From Rhizobium sp. BK196 (lineage in GTDB: Bacteria; Pseudomonadota; Alphaproteobacteria; Rhizobiales; Rhizobiaceae), in contig NZ_JACHZB010000003.1 in assembly GCF_014193255.1 (NCBI RefSeq), positions 682,001 through 746,000 of the forward strand: a DNA stretch of 64,000 nucleotides, given 5' to 3'. Position 1 is the first letter of the stretch, and each line of letters begins with the position of its first letter. A model generated the notes under the pieces. The model saw only the letters and a list, made by a program, of their open reading frames with translations, had not been told where the DNA came from and ran no database searches. A program made the position numbers and the translations under genes. Positions 46,701 to 54,862 of this stretch are shown here, piece by piece.

Positions 46701-47179
46701 CGAGCCTGTGGCTTTGCAGCGATCAACTCGCCGATGCGCCCCTGTCCAACCATGGAAGGAGAGCGGGCGCCGGTGGAGGCATCGGCAAAGAGCAGCTGCA
46801 CATCCTTGGCGCGGCTTTCCTTGCCATTGATGCGGTAGATCGACCCCTGCTCGCGCTCAATACGGCGGGTGACCTGAATTTCATCGCTGTCGTTGAAGGC
46901 CGCAGGCGCGGTGCGCTCGCCATTGTCGAGATAGAGGCCGACTTCAGCGGTGTTGCGCGCCGGCCGGTTTCCCGAGCCGGAGAAGATCACGTCGTCCATG
47001 CCTGACGCGCGCATGTTCTTGTAGGAATTCTCGCCCATGACCCAGCGCAGGGCCTCGACGAGATTGGATTTGCCGCAACCGTTCGGGCCAACGACGCCCG
47101 TCAGGCCGCGCTCGATGATGAATTCAGTCGGTTCGACGAAGGATTTGAAGCCGACAAGGCGGAGCTTGTTGAACTTCAT
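43721..47179 (-). CDS. smc: Chromosome segregation SMC ATPase
   Basis: 1152 residues, as expected for bacterial SMC. Walker A is [16 protein letters not shown] at about residues 31-46, and the start [20 protein letters not shown] is canonical. Two long coiled coils flank a hinge region near residues 500-620 ([31 protein letters not shown]). The C-terminal head has [19 protein letters not shown] (signature) and [20 protein letters not shown] (Walker B). It organises and helps to segregate the chromosome. The gene is 72 bases after the DsbA-like gene on the same strand. The opposite strand carries long open frames, which are shadows of the Ala/Glu/Arg-rich coils. Confidence 0.97.
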   Translation of the reverse strand: [1152 protein letters not shown]

Positions 47180-47251
47180 GCTACGGCCTCACCAAACGAA
47201 AAAGCGGGCGCACGGCTTTCGCCGTCGCCCGCCTTCGCAAAACGGCACGGA

Positions 47252-47944
47252 TCAGAGGAGGCTGTCGATGAGGGCCGACATGGTGTCAACCGGCATGTCT
47301 CCAGAATAGCGCTTGCCATTGATGAGGAACGTCGGCGTGGCGTTGACGCCAAAATCCTTGGAACCCCGTTCCCGCGTGGCATTCACTTCATCCAGCAGCT
47401 TCTGGTTCGTCAAGCACTTCGTGAAGCTATCCTCAGTAAATCCGGCAAGCTTCGACATCTGCAGCAGCGCGGCGCGGCCATCATCGGCGGCAGCCCAGAC
47501 CTGCTGCTGCTTGAAGAGCATTGCGACCATCGGGAAATACTGTTCCGGCGTTGCGAGCTCTTCAGGCTTCTGCGGATTGCAGCGGGCGAGCATGAAGGCG
47601 GCGGCAGCGCGCGGATCGAAGGGGAATTCGCGCAGGACGAACTCGACCTTGCCGGTGTCGACGTATTTCTGCTTGATCGTATCGAAGGTGGTGTTGTGGA
47701 AGTGGGCGCAGTGCGGGCAGGTCATCGACATATATTCGACGATCTTGACCGGAGCATCGGTCTTGCCCAGCGCCATTTCCGGTAGCGCGCCAGGGGTCAT
47801 GACCTTGGCCATGTCGACATCGCCATCCGGCTTCGGGATTTCGGCGGCTGCCTGCGCCGTACCGTATACCGCCATGGACGCGGTTGCGGCGGCGACACCG
47901 CCCAGAAGCTGGCGTTTCGTCAGTTGCATTTCAGAGATGCGCAT
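47252..47944 (-). CDS. DsbA-family thiol:disulfide interchange protein
   Basis: 230 residues from ATG 47944 (MRISEMQLTKRQLLGGVAAA), with GGGGAACCC upstream. An N-terminal Tat- or Sec-type signal ends near AQAAAE. The thioredoxin fold with inserted helices has the active site CPHC in VEYMSMTCPHCAHFHNTTF, and the cis-proline in GVNATPTFLINGKRYSGD. This is the DsbA/BdbD-like group common in alphaproteobacteria. It forms or shuffles disulfides in the periplasm. It is upstream of smc on the same strand. Confidence 0.9.
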   Translation of the reverse strand: MRISEMQLTKRQLLGGVAAATASMAVYGTAQAAAEIPKPDGDVDMAKVMTPGALPEMALGKTDAPVKIVEYMSMTCPHCAHFHNTTFDTIKQKYVDTGKVEFVLREFPFDPRAAAAFMLARCNPQKPEELATPEQYFPMVAMLFKQQQVWAAADDGRAALLQMSKLAGFTEDSFTKCLTNQKLLDEVNATRERGSKDFGVNATPTFLINGKRYSGDMPVDTMSALIDSLL

Positions 47945-48156
47945 GGGTTCCCCATAAACAAGTGTGGCAGCTAGTTGTGCGATATAACGGCCAGAAGCCA
48001 CGAACAAGGCACGCTTCGCCAACTTTCTTCAAAGAATTGTGACCTGCGCAAGACGAAACCGCAGATCAGTGGACAACTCAATCATTCCCGGAAGGCATAT
48101 TTCGCCCCGCCTCGACGCTTTTCTGCTGGTAGCCCGAGGTGACCGTCATGGGCTTG

Positions 48157-48642
48157 CTACGGCTTTTTACCGAGAACCGCCGTCCCGAGGCGAGCAATCG
48201 CCTGTCTGATTTTTTCGTCCTCCAAGCCCTGCATCATATTCTCCAGCTTCCGGGCAGCCTCACCCCTCAGTGGCGGCGGTGTTCGGGAGCGCTTAACCGG
48301 CTGATAGACCGGCTTCTGGACGATGCGGAGCTGGTGGACGGCGGCGAAGCCGAAGAAGCTGTTGATGCGCTGAATGAGCTCGCCCTGCGCATGGGTCAGA
48401 AAAAGGGCGCGTGCGCCTTCGCAGGCGACGGTCAGCACGCCGGGGCGGAAGCTGCCGTCATCGCCGCCGCGCGCCCAGGCGATTTTTTCGGGTCGGGTGC
48501 AATCGGCGAAATCCTCGCCGGCGATTTCGTCCCAGGAACCGAGGAGCGCGCTGTTGATGCCGGCACGACGGGCGAGAACGGGATCGATGATGCCGTTCGT
48601 CAGCTCGGAAATCTGCTTCCCATCTTTGCGTGGATTACTCAT
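48157..48642 (-). CDS. DUF721 (DciA-like) protein
   Basis: 161 residues from ATG 48642 (MSNPRKDGKQISELTNGIID) with AAGGTTTCA upstream. The DUF721 core is PVLARRAGINSALLGSWDEIAG, PEKIAW, GVLTVACEGARALFLTHAQGELIQRINSFFGFAAVHQLRI, at about residues 20-110. DciA-type proteins help load the replicative helicase in bacteria lacking DnaC, so a replication role is plausible. It is divergent from mutY, an arrangement often seen in alphaproteobacteria. Confidence 0.85.
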   Translation of the reverse strand: MSNPRKDGKQISELTNGIIDPVLARRAGINSALLGSWDEIAGEDFADCTRPEKIAWARGGDDGSFRPGVLTVACEGARALFLTHAQGELIQRINSFFGFAAVHQLRIVQKPVYQPVKRSRTPPPLRGEAARKLENMMQGLEDEKIRQAIARLGTAVLGKKP

Positions 48643-48739
48643 TGAAACCTTGGTAAACGGCATCCAGTCGCGGTGGCCGGCTTGATCCCATCGCGTTGCT
48701 TCGCCAAGTATAGAGCACTTCCCCCGATCGCGGCAAATA

Positions 48740-49831
48740 ATGACGATACGCACACCGGACGCGCCGACCGCCTCCCCTCTTCTCGAATGGTACGACCGCC
48801 ATCATCGCGACCTGCCCTGGCGGGTTTCGCCGCCGATGGCCAAGCGCGGCGTCAAGGCCGATCCCTATCACGTGTGGCTGTCCGAGGTGATGCTACAGCA
48901 GACGACGGTGCAGGCGGTAAAACCCTACTTCGCCAATTTCCTGGCGAAATGGCCGTCGGTGACGGATCTCGCCGATGCGCCTGTTGAAGCGGTGATGGCC
49001 GCCTGGGCGGGGCTTGGCTATTATGCGCGTGCGCGCAACTTGAAGAAATGCGCCGAAGCCGTTGCGAGCCAGCATAGTGGCGTCTTTCCCGATACCGAAG
49101 AGGGCCTGAAAGCCTTGCCCGGCATCGGCGATTATACGGCGGCGGCAGTGGCGGCGATTGCCTTCAACCGGCAGGCGGCCGTGATGGACGGCAATGTGGA
49201 GCGGGTGATCTCGCGGCTCTATGCCATCGCCACGCCGCTTCCAGCCGCCAAGCCGCTGATGCGCCAGAAAGTGGCTCTGTTGACGCCAGCCGACCGGCCC
49301 GGCGATTTCGCCCAGGCGATGATGGATCTCGGCGCCACGATCTGCACGCCGAAGCGACCGGCCTGTTCGCTCTGTCCCTTCAACGGATCGTGCGAGGCGC
49401 TCAGGCTGCATGATCCTGAGCAGTTTCCGGTCAAGGCTGCCAAGAGGGAAAAGCCGATCCGGCGGGGTGCGGCCTTCGTGGCGGTCACCTCCGATGGCGA
49501 TATCCTGCTTCGGCGGCGGATCGAAAGCGGCTTGCTGGGCGGCATGACGGAAATTCCGACGACGGCATGGACTGCGCGGCAGGACGGCGAGACCTCAGCC
49601 GAAGCGGCGCCCTTCAAGGCCGATTGGGAGAGCGCCGGCAGCGTCACCCACGTCTTCACGCATTTCGAGCTCAGGCTTTCGATCTTCCGCGTAACAGTCC
49701 TTGCGCCCGTGCAGACCAATAACGGATGGTGGGAGCCGGTTATAAATCTTGAAGCTCAGGCGCTGCCAACCATCATGAAAAAAGCGATCGCAGCGGCTAT
49801 TCCTCTCGCGTTCAAAACAGCCAAGGGATGA
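48740..49831 (+). CDS. mutY: A/G-specific adenine glycosylase MutY
   Basis: 363 residues. The HhH-GPD domain has LSEVMLQQTTVQAVKPYF, LPGIGDYTAAAVAAIAFN (helix-hairpin-helix) and VMDGNVERVISRL with the catalytic Asp. The 4Fe-4S loop is CTPKRPACSLCPFNGSC. A C-terminal NUDIX-like domain starts near residue 235 (RRGAAFVAVTSDGDILLRRR) and recognises 8-oxoG. It removes A mispaired with 8-oxoguanine. A HAD hydrolase gene starts within a few bases of the stop, so they are co-transcribed. Confidence 0.96.
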   Translation: MTIRTPDAPTASPLLEWYDRHHRDLPWRVSPPMAKRGVKADPYHVWLSEVMLQQTTVQAVKPYFANFLAKWPSVTDLADAPVEAVMAAWAGLGYYARARNLKKCAEAVASQHSGVFPDTEEGLKALPGIGDYTAAAVAAIAFNRQAAVMDGNVERVISRLYAIATPLPAAKPLMRQKVALLTPADRPGDFAQAMMDLGATICTPKRPACSLCPFNGSCEALRLHDPEQFPVKAAKREKPIRRGAAFVAVTSDGDILLRRRIESGLLGGMTEIPTTAWTARQDGETSAEAAPFKADWESAGSVTHVFTHFELRLSIFRVTVLAPVQTNNGWWEPVINLEAQALPTIMKKAIAAAIPLAFKTAKG

Positions 49832-49833
49832 CT

Positions 49834-50448
49834 ATGGCAAACGACATCAAGCATATCGTTTTCGATATTGGCAAAGTTCTCATTCATTACGATCCGCATA
49901 TTCCCTTCAGCCGCCTTATTCCCGATGAGGCCGAGCGCAACTGGTTTTTTGCCAATGTCTGCACGCATGACTGGAACATCGAGCAGGACCGCGGCCGCAC
50001 CTGGGCCGACGCCGAGGCATTGCTGATCGAACAGCATCCGGCCCGCGAAGAGCATATCCGCGCCTTCCGCAAGAAGTGGCACGAGATGGTGCCGCATGCC
50101 TATGAAGACAGCGTTTCGATCATGGAAGGTTTTATCAACGAGGGCCGGGACGTGACGATGCTGACGAACTTTGCCTCCGACACGTTCCGCGAGGCGCAGG
50201 AACGCTTCCCCTTCCTCAAGAAGCCGCGCGGCGTGACCGTTTCCGGCGATGTCGGCCTCATCAAGCCCGATATCGCGATCTATGAGACGCATGTGAAGAG
50301 CTTCGATCTCGATCCGGCCGCGACGATCTTCATCGATGACGCACCTGCCAATGTCGAGGGTGCCAAGGCTGCCGGCTGGAACGCAGTGCTTTTTACCGGC
50401 GCCGACAAACTGCGCGCCGATCTCGCCACCTATGGACTGAAGGCCTGA
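49834..50448 (+). CDS. HAD-family hydrolase (YihX-like)
   Basis: 204 residues from ATG 49834; AAGGG precedes it, and the ATG at 49828 overlaps the mutY stop. Motif I is HIVFDIGKVLIHYDPHIPF, where the second acidic residue is replaced (DIGKV), as in the YihX-type subgroup. Motif II is VTMLTNFAS, motif III GLIKPDIAIYE and motif IV IFIDDAPANVEGA. Such enzymes hydrolyse sugar phosphates or related small phosphates. It stands between mutY and the SnoaL-like gene with 2-3 base gaps. Confidence 0.9.
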   Translation: MANDIKHIVFDIGKVLIHYDPHIPFSRLIPDEAERNWFFANVCTHDWNIEQDRGRTWADAEALLIEQHPAREEHIRAFRKKWHEMVPHAYEDSVSIMEGFINEGRDVTMLTNFASDTFREAQERFPFLKKPRGVTVSGDVGLIKPDIAIYETHVKSFDLDPAATIFIDDAPANVEGAKAAGWNAVLFTGADKLRADLATYGLKA

Positions 50449-50451
50449 GCC

Positions 50452-50817
50452 ATGTCTTTCGATCCCGCTAAGGCCATCGACCGTTTCCACGCGGCGATCA
50501 ACGATCTCGATTTTCCCGAGATTGAGAACTGGTTTGCCGAAGACGCGACCTACGTCTCCAACGGTGTCGGCAGCCTTGCCGGCCGGGCCGAGATCATGGC
50601 CGCCTTCCGCCGCTACTTCGATGATTATCCTGATCAGACCGCGGAGAATTCGCTGGTTGAGACGTTGACGCCGCTTTCGGGCCGGGCCGTGTGGTCCGTT
50701 CGGGCAACGCACAGCAAAACCGGAAAGCCGTTGATCCGCGAAGGCGAGGAGACGATCACCTTCAACGAGGACGGTAAGGTCACGCGCGTCGACGTGACTG
50801 ATTACCAGGAGTTTTGA
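50452..50817 (+). CDS. SnoaL-like (NTF2-fold) protein
   Basis: 121 residues. The cone-shaped NTF2 pattern is clear: DRFHAAINDLDFPEIENWFAEDATYVSNGVGSLAGRAEIMAAFRRYF, VWSVRATHSKTGKPLIREGEETITFNEDGKVTRVDVTDYQ. The family includes isomerases and binding proteins; no catalytic identity is evident. It starts 3 bases after the HAD gene and is followed by a terminator, so mutY-HAD-SnoaL form one unit. Confidence 0.85.
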   Translation: MSFDPAKAIDRFHAAINDLDFPEIENWFAEDATYVSNGVGSLAGRAEIMAAFRRYFDDYPDQTAENSLVETLTPLSGRAVWSVRATHSKTGKPLIREGEETITFNEDGKVTRVDVTDYQEF

Positions 50818-50839
50818 AGCGGCAAGAGCCTGGAAACAG

Positions 50840-50875
50840 GAGGCCCGGGGTTTTTACTGCCCCGGGCCTCTTATT
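50840..50875 (+). terminator. Terminator after mutY-HAD-SnoaL
   Basis: GAGGCCCGGGG at 50840-50850 pairs perfectly with CCCCGGGCCTC at 50860-50870, followed by TTATTG. On the minus strand the loop side offers only AACCCC, but it may also serve the converging ccrM gene. Confidence 0.8.
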
Positions 50876-50939
50876 GCCTCTTCCGTAACTGGAGGTACAA
50901 ACCGGAAGAAGAGGTCGTTCGGCCTTGCAAGGATGCCGC

Positions 50940-52082
<1,143 letters not shown>

Positions 52083-52097
52083 TCATACGCTTTACGC

Positions 52098-52112
52098 TTA
52101 ACTGTCCGTTAT
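52098..52112. promoter_or_regulatory. CtrA-like box upstream of ccrM
   Basis: TTAA-CTGTCCG-TTAT matches the CtrA consensus TTAA-N7-TTAA with one mismatch, 28 bases before the ccrM ATG. CtrA activates ccrM in Caulobacter, so the site fits the expected control. GANTC sites, which also occur in the Caulobacter promoter, are not seen in the 130 bases upstream. Confidence 0.5.
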
Positions 52113-52221
52113 GGTTACGCAAGTTGGTTACCAAAGCCTGAAGCACCGCCCCGTTTCGGGAAAAAACTATTCCACTTGGCTAAAAGTGAGAGGCGGACTG
52201 ACGGATCGGCCCGCTTCGAAT

Positions 52222-52581
52222 TCATTCCGCCGCCTGCTGCATGTGAAACTGGCTGCTATCGTCAGGGGCCTCCGTGCGATCGCTCATGCCGTAGTCCCTG
52301 ACGACATGGGCGATGCGCAAGCGATAGTCGGCGAAAATGCCGTTGCGGCCGGCTTTTTGCGCCGCCCGATGGGCTTCGCGGTTGCGCCACTTCTGCACCG
52401 CCTCTTCATCCCGGAAGAAGGAAAGCGAGAGGATCTTGCCGCGCATGGTCAGGCTCTCGAAGCGCTCGATCGAGATGAAGCCGTCGATCTTTTCGAGTTC
52501 GGATCTGAGCTCGCCGGCGAGATCAAGATATTTGTGGCGCTCGCCGAGATAGGGGATGACTTCGAAGATGACGGCGATCAT
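52222..52581 (-). CDS. Antibiotic biosynthesis monooxygenase (ABM) domain protein
   Basis: 119 residues, an ABM ferredoxin-like fold: MIAVIFEVIPYLGERHKYLDLAGELRSELEKIDGFISIERFES, KILSLSFFRDEEAVQKWRN, HRAAQKAGRNGIFADYRLRIAHVV. The pattern with HRAAQ...G and YRLRIA is that of small stress-related ABM proteins in rhizobia. Its ATG overlaps the stop of the NIPSNAP gene (ATGA), showing translational coupling. The ArsR-type gene on the other side may control both. Confidence 0.85.
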   Translation of the reverse strand: MIAVIFEVIPYLGERHKYLDLAGELRSELEKIDGFISIERFESLTMRGKILSLSFFRDEEAVQKWRNREAHRAAQKAGRNGIFADYRLRIAHVVRDYGMSDRTEAPDDSSQFHMQQAAE

Positions 52582-52907
52582 GGCAGCACCAGCATCGCAT
52601 GCGGGGCCGAGACGTTCTTCAGAAAGATACGGTCCTCCTTCAGGATGAAGCGTTCGCGGCGGGCGAATTCATAGTTCTCCTTGCCGAGCGGATCGGCTGT
52701 AAGCCGTGCGCGATAGGCCTCGTAGGCGGCGAGGTTTTCGATGTTGTAGACACCGTAAGCCGTTGTTGCCGAGCCCTCATGCGGGCCGTAGTAGCCGATC
52801 AGATCGGCGCCGTTTTTCGGAATCGCCTGCCCCCAGTTGCGGGCATATTCGGCAAAGGCATCCTTGCGGAAGGGGTCGATCTCGTAGCGGATGAAGCAGG
52901 TGATCAT
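52578..52907 (-). CDS. NIPSNAP-family protein
   Basis: 109 residues starting MITCFIRYEIDPFRKDAFAEYARNWGQAIPKNGADLIGYYGPHEGS. The N-terminal strand, the tight Phe/Tyr pattern and the final RRERFILKEDRIFL identify NIPSNAP (DUF1330/ABM-like) proteins. The SD precedes ATG 52907 as AAAGGAGAAAACTG. It is first of the pair with the ABM gene. Confidence 0.85.
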   Translation of the reverse strand: MITCFIRYEIDPFRKDAFAEYARNWGQAIPKNGADLIGYYGPHEGSATTAYGVYNIENLAAYEAYRARLTADPLGKENYEFARRERFILKEDRIFLKNVSAPHAMLVLP

Positions 52908-52978
52908 CAGTTTTCTCCTTTCGTATGAGAGGAGTTTCGCATATTGCCGTACGAGAATGCTTCGGTTACGATCGAAGT

Positions 52979-53665
52979 ATGAAAGAAGGACCCGACATAG
53001 CGCAGATCGGCGCGCTCATCGGCGATCCGGCACGCGCCAATATGCTCGCGGCGCTGACCGGTGGTCGTGCGCTGACGGCAACCGAGCTTGCGGCAGCCGG
53101 CGGCATAACGCTGCAGACTGCAAGCACTCATCTTTCGAAGCTCGAAACCGGCGGGCTGCTGACTCAGCGTAAACAGGGGCGGCACCGCTACTTCACGCTT
53201 GCCGATGAGGCCGTAGCGCGGCTGATCGAAAGCATGATGGGATTTGCGGCTAGCCGGGGGCATCTGCGCCACCAGCCCGGCCCTAAGGATCCGGCGCTGC
53301 GCAAGGCGCGCATCTGCTATGACCATCTCGCCGGCGACTTTGGCGTGCGCATGCTGGACAGCCTGGTTGCGTCGGGATCGATCGATGCCATCGGCGACGG
53401 GCTCGCGGTGACGGCCAAGGGCGAGAGCGATCTGCAGTGCATCGGCATCGATGTCGGCAGCCTCAAATCCTCGCGCCGGCCGCTCTGCCGCTCCTGCCTC
53501 GACTGGAGCGAACGCCGCGCCCACCTCGCCGGCAGTCTCGGCAAGGCGTTGCTTTCGAATTTCATGGAAAAGGGTTGGGCGCGGCGAATGCCGGAAAGCC
53601 GCTCGGTAGTCTTTTCACCGGAAGGCGAGCGTCAGTTTCTGAAGTTGTTTCCGCTGGAAAACTAG
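52979..53665 (+). CDS. ArsR-family transcriptional regulator
   Basis: 228 residues from ATG 52979 (MKEGPDIAQIGALIGDPARA). The ArsR winged helix covers residues 8-80 (NMLAALTGGRALTATELAAAGGITLQTASTHLSKLETGGLLTQRKQGRHRYFTLAD). The longer C-terminal part has HLRHQPGPKDPALRKARICYDHLAGDFGVRMLDSL and RRPLCRSCLDWSERRAHLAGSLG, as in ArsR proteins of the YczG/HTH_20 kind. It is divergent from the NIPSNAP-ABM pair across 71 bases that contain short TTCGTA/TACGA dyads, so it probably represses that pair and itself. Confidence 0.88.
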   Translation: MKEGPDIAQIGALIGDPARANMLAALTGGRALTATELAAAGGITLQTASTHLSKLETGGLLTQRKQGRHRYFTLADEAVARLIESMMGFAASRGHLRHQPGPKDPALRKARICYDHLAGDFGVRMLDSLVASGSIDAIGDGLAVTAKGESDLQCIGIDVGSLKSSRRPLCRSCLDWSERRAHLAGSLGKALLSNFMEKGWARRMPESRSVVFSPEGERQFLKLFPLEN

Positions 53666-54087
53666 CAGGGCGCAACCAACGTGTTCCTGAAGTGATTGCG
53701 CGCGACGGTGCCGCAGAGCTCGCTCCATTCGCAATCTTCGCAAGCATTACGGATAGTATCGGCAGCGAAGGCGCGGCGTAATCTTTTCAGCAGCGCTTCA
53801 TCCGGAATAAGGCGACTTCCCTGCTCTATCCGGACGCCTAGAAGTTTGCCTACGGCCTCGGCGGCAGCTTCATCCCTGGCCTTCGGACCAGGCAGGAGGC
53901 AATGCGCAGAAGCCTCGGACAGCAGGGGCGCGCAGATATCGTCTGGGCCGGAGAGGATTTCGATCTCCTCTCCGGCCGAGAGGCGCTCTGCGATGCGGCG
54001 GTAGTTGGCGGTGAAGGCCGGAGTGTAGCCTTCGCCGACGAACGTCAGCATGCAGAGCAGATGATGGGCGCGCAGCCTGACGGTCAA
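53662..54087 (-). CDS. DUF1284 protein, downstream of bioY
   Basis: 141 residues starting MTVRLRAHHLLCMLTFVGEGYTPAF, the DUF1284 hallmark (LRxHHLLC). Cysteines are in HHLLC, DDICAPL, AHCLL and the C-terminal NACEDCEWSELC, a possible Fe-S or zinc site. Its ATG overlaps the stop of bioY (ATGA), so it is made with the biotin importer; a link with biotin or a Fe-S cofactor is inference. The 3' end overlaps the convergent ArsR gene by 4 bases. Confidence 0.85.
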   Translation of the reverse strand: MTVRLRAHHLLCMLTFVGEGYTPAFTANYRRIAERLSAGEEIEILSGPDDICAPLLSEASAHCLLPGPKARDEAAAEAVGKLLGVRIEQGSRLIPDEALLKRLRRAFAADTIRNACEDCEWSELCGTVARNHFRNTLVAPC

Positions 54088-54674
54088 TGCAGTTCTGTCC
54101 GGCCGCCGTACATGCGGATGCCTTTGAGCACCGCCGCAGCGAGTGCGGACTTCAGCACGCCGCCGAGGATGAAGGGCGCAACGCCGAGCAGCCAGCCTTT
54201 TTCCGCGCCGATCAGAGAGGCGAGATAGAGGCCGCCGAGGGCGAGGCAGAAGATGTTTGCGGCAAGATGCGCGGTGAAGCTGCGCACGACGTTGTCACCG
54301 GTCCAGCCGCGCTCGGCGAGCCAGCCGACCGTCAGCGCCATCAGCGGAAAGGCGGCGAGATAACCGGCGGTCGGGCCGGCAAAGGGCGCAAGACCGCTGG
54401 AGCCGTTTGCCAGTACCGGTGCGCCGAGCATGGCTTCGCCGAGCCAGGCGAGGACGGTGAGCGCACCGAGACGCCAGCCATAGAGCGCACCGATCATGGT
54501 GACGGCAAAGGTCTGCATGGTGATCGGCACCGGCACCATCGGCACCGAGATCTGCGAGGCAAGGGCCAGCACCAGCGTGCCGGCGAGAACGAAGAGATAT
54601 TTGACGACAATCGACCGTGCGGACAGGCGCAACGGATCGAAAGCGATTGTACGGGACTGGTCAGAGAGGGACAT
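54084..54674 (-). CDS. bioY: Biotin transporter substrate-binding subunit BioY
   Basis: 196 residues with six membrane helices. The BioY signature is seen in SQISVPMVPVPITMQTFAVTMIGALYGWRLGALTVLAWLGEAMLGAPVLANGSSGLAPFAGPTAGYLAAFPLMALTVGWL. It is the S-component of an ECF biotin importer. bioM/bioN are not adjacent, so it may work alone or with shared energy-coupling proteins. The AAAGGAGAATTC signal precedes ATG 54674, with a BioR box 18 bases upstream. Confidence 0.93.
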   Translation of the reverse strand: MSLSDQSRTIAFDPLRLSARSIVVKYLFVLAGTLVLALASQISVPMVPVPITMQTFAVTMIGALYGWRLGALTVLAWLGEAMLGAPVLANGSSGLAPFAGPTAGYLAAFPLMALTVGWLAERGWTGDNVVRSFTAHLAANIFCLALGGLYLASLIGAEKGWLLGVAPFILGGVLKSALAAAVLKGIRMYGGRTELH

Positions 54675-54692
54675 GAATTCTCCTTTTCAAAA

Positions 54693-54702
54693 TTATAGAT
54701 AA
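54693..54702. promoter_or_regulatory. BioR box 1 (TTATAGATAA)
   Basis: The sequence matches the alphaproteobacterial BioR consensus TTATMKATAA exactly and sits in an extended AAATTATAGATAATTT palindrome. It is 18 bases before the bioY ATG, where BioR would block transcription or initiation when biotin is plentiful. Confidence 0.85.
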
Positions 54703-54716
54703 TTTTTGATTCCCAT

Positions 54717-54827
54717 CTATTTGATGACGGAGATTCTTACGCGGCGCAAGAGCAGGCGTGCGGATTCGAATGCGGCCGACGCATAGACGAGCGCAGCAGC
54801 GCCGAAACGGCCGTAAAATGAGCACAT
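54717..54827 (-). CDS. Possible 36-aa small ORF between BioR boxes
   Basis: The frame starts at ATG 54827 (MCSFYGRFGAAALVYASAAF) and ends at 54717 with a basic tail (RLLLRRVRISVIK). It lies 16 bases after BioR box 2 and ends 14 bases before box 1, and has a hydrophobic helix with Arg-rich C-terminus. GGTCGAG is the only SD-like sequence. The tight placement between the boxes is the main argument for it; it may simply be leader DNA. Confidence 0.35.
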   Translation of the reverse strand: MCSFYGRFGAAALVYASAAFESARLLLRRVRISVIK

Positions 54828-54843
54828 CTCGACCGTTGTGAAA

Positions 54844-54853
54844 TTATCTATAA
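54844..54853. promoter_or_regulatory. BioR box 2 (TTATCTATAA)
   Basis: This is an exact match to TTATMKATAA, 9 bases after the bioR stop and 151 bases from box 1. It has the same AAATTAT...ATAATTT surround. Two boxes would allow cooperative repression or control of a second transcript start. Confidence 0.85.
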
Positions 54854-54862
54854 TTTTGGAAT

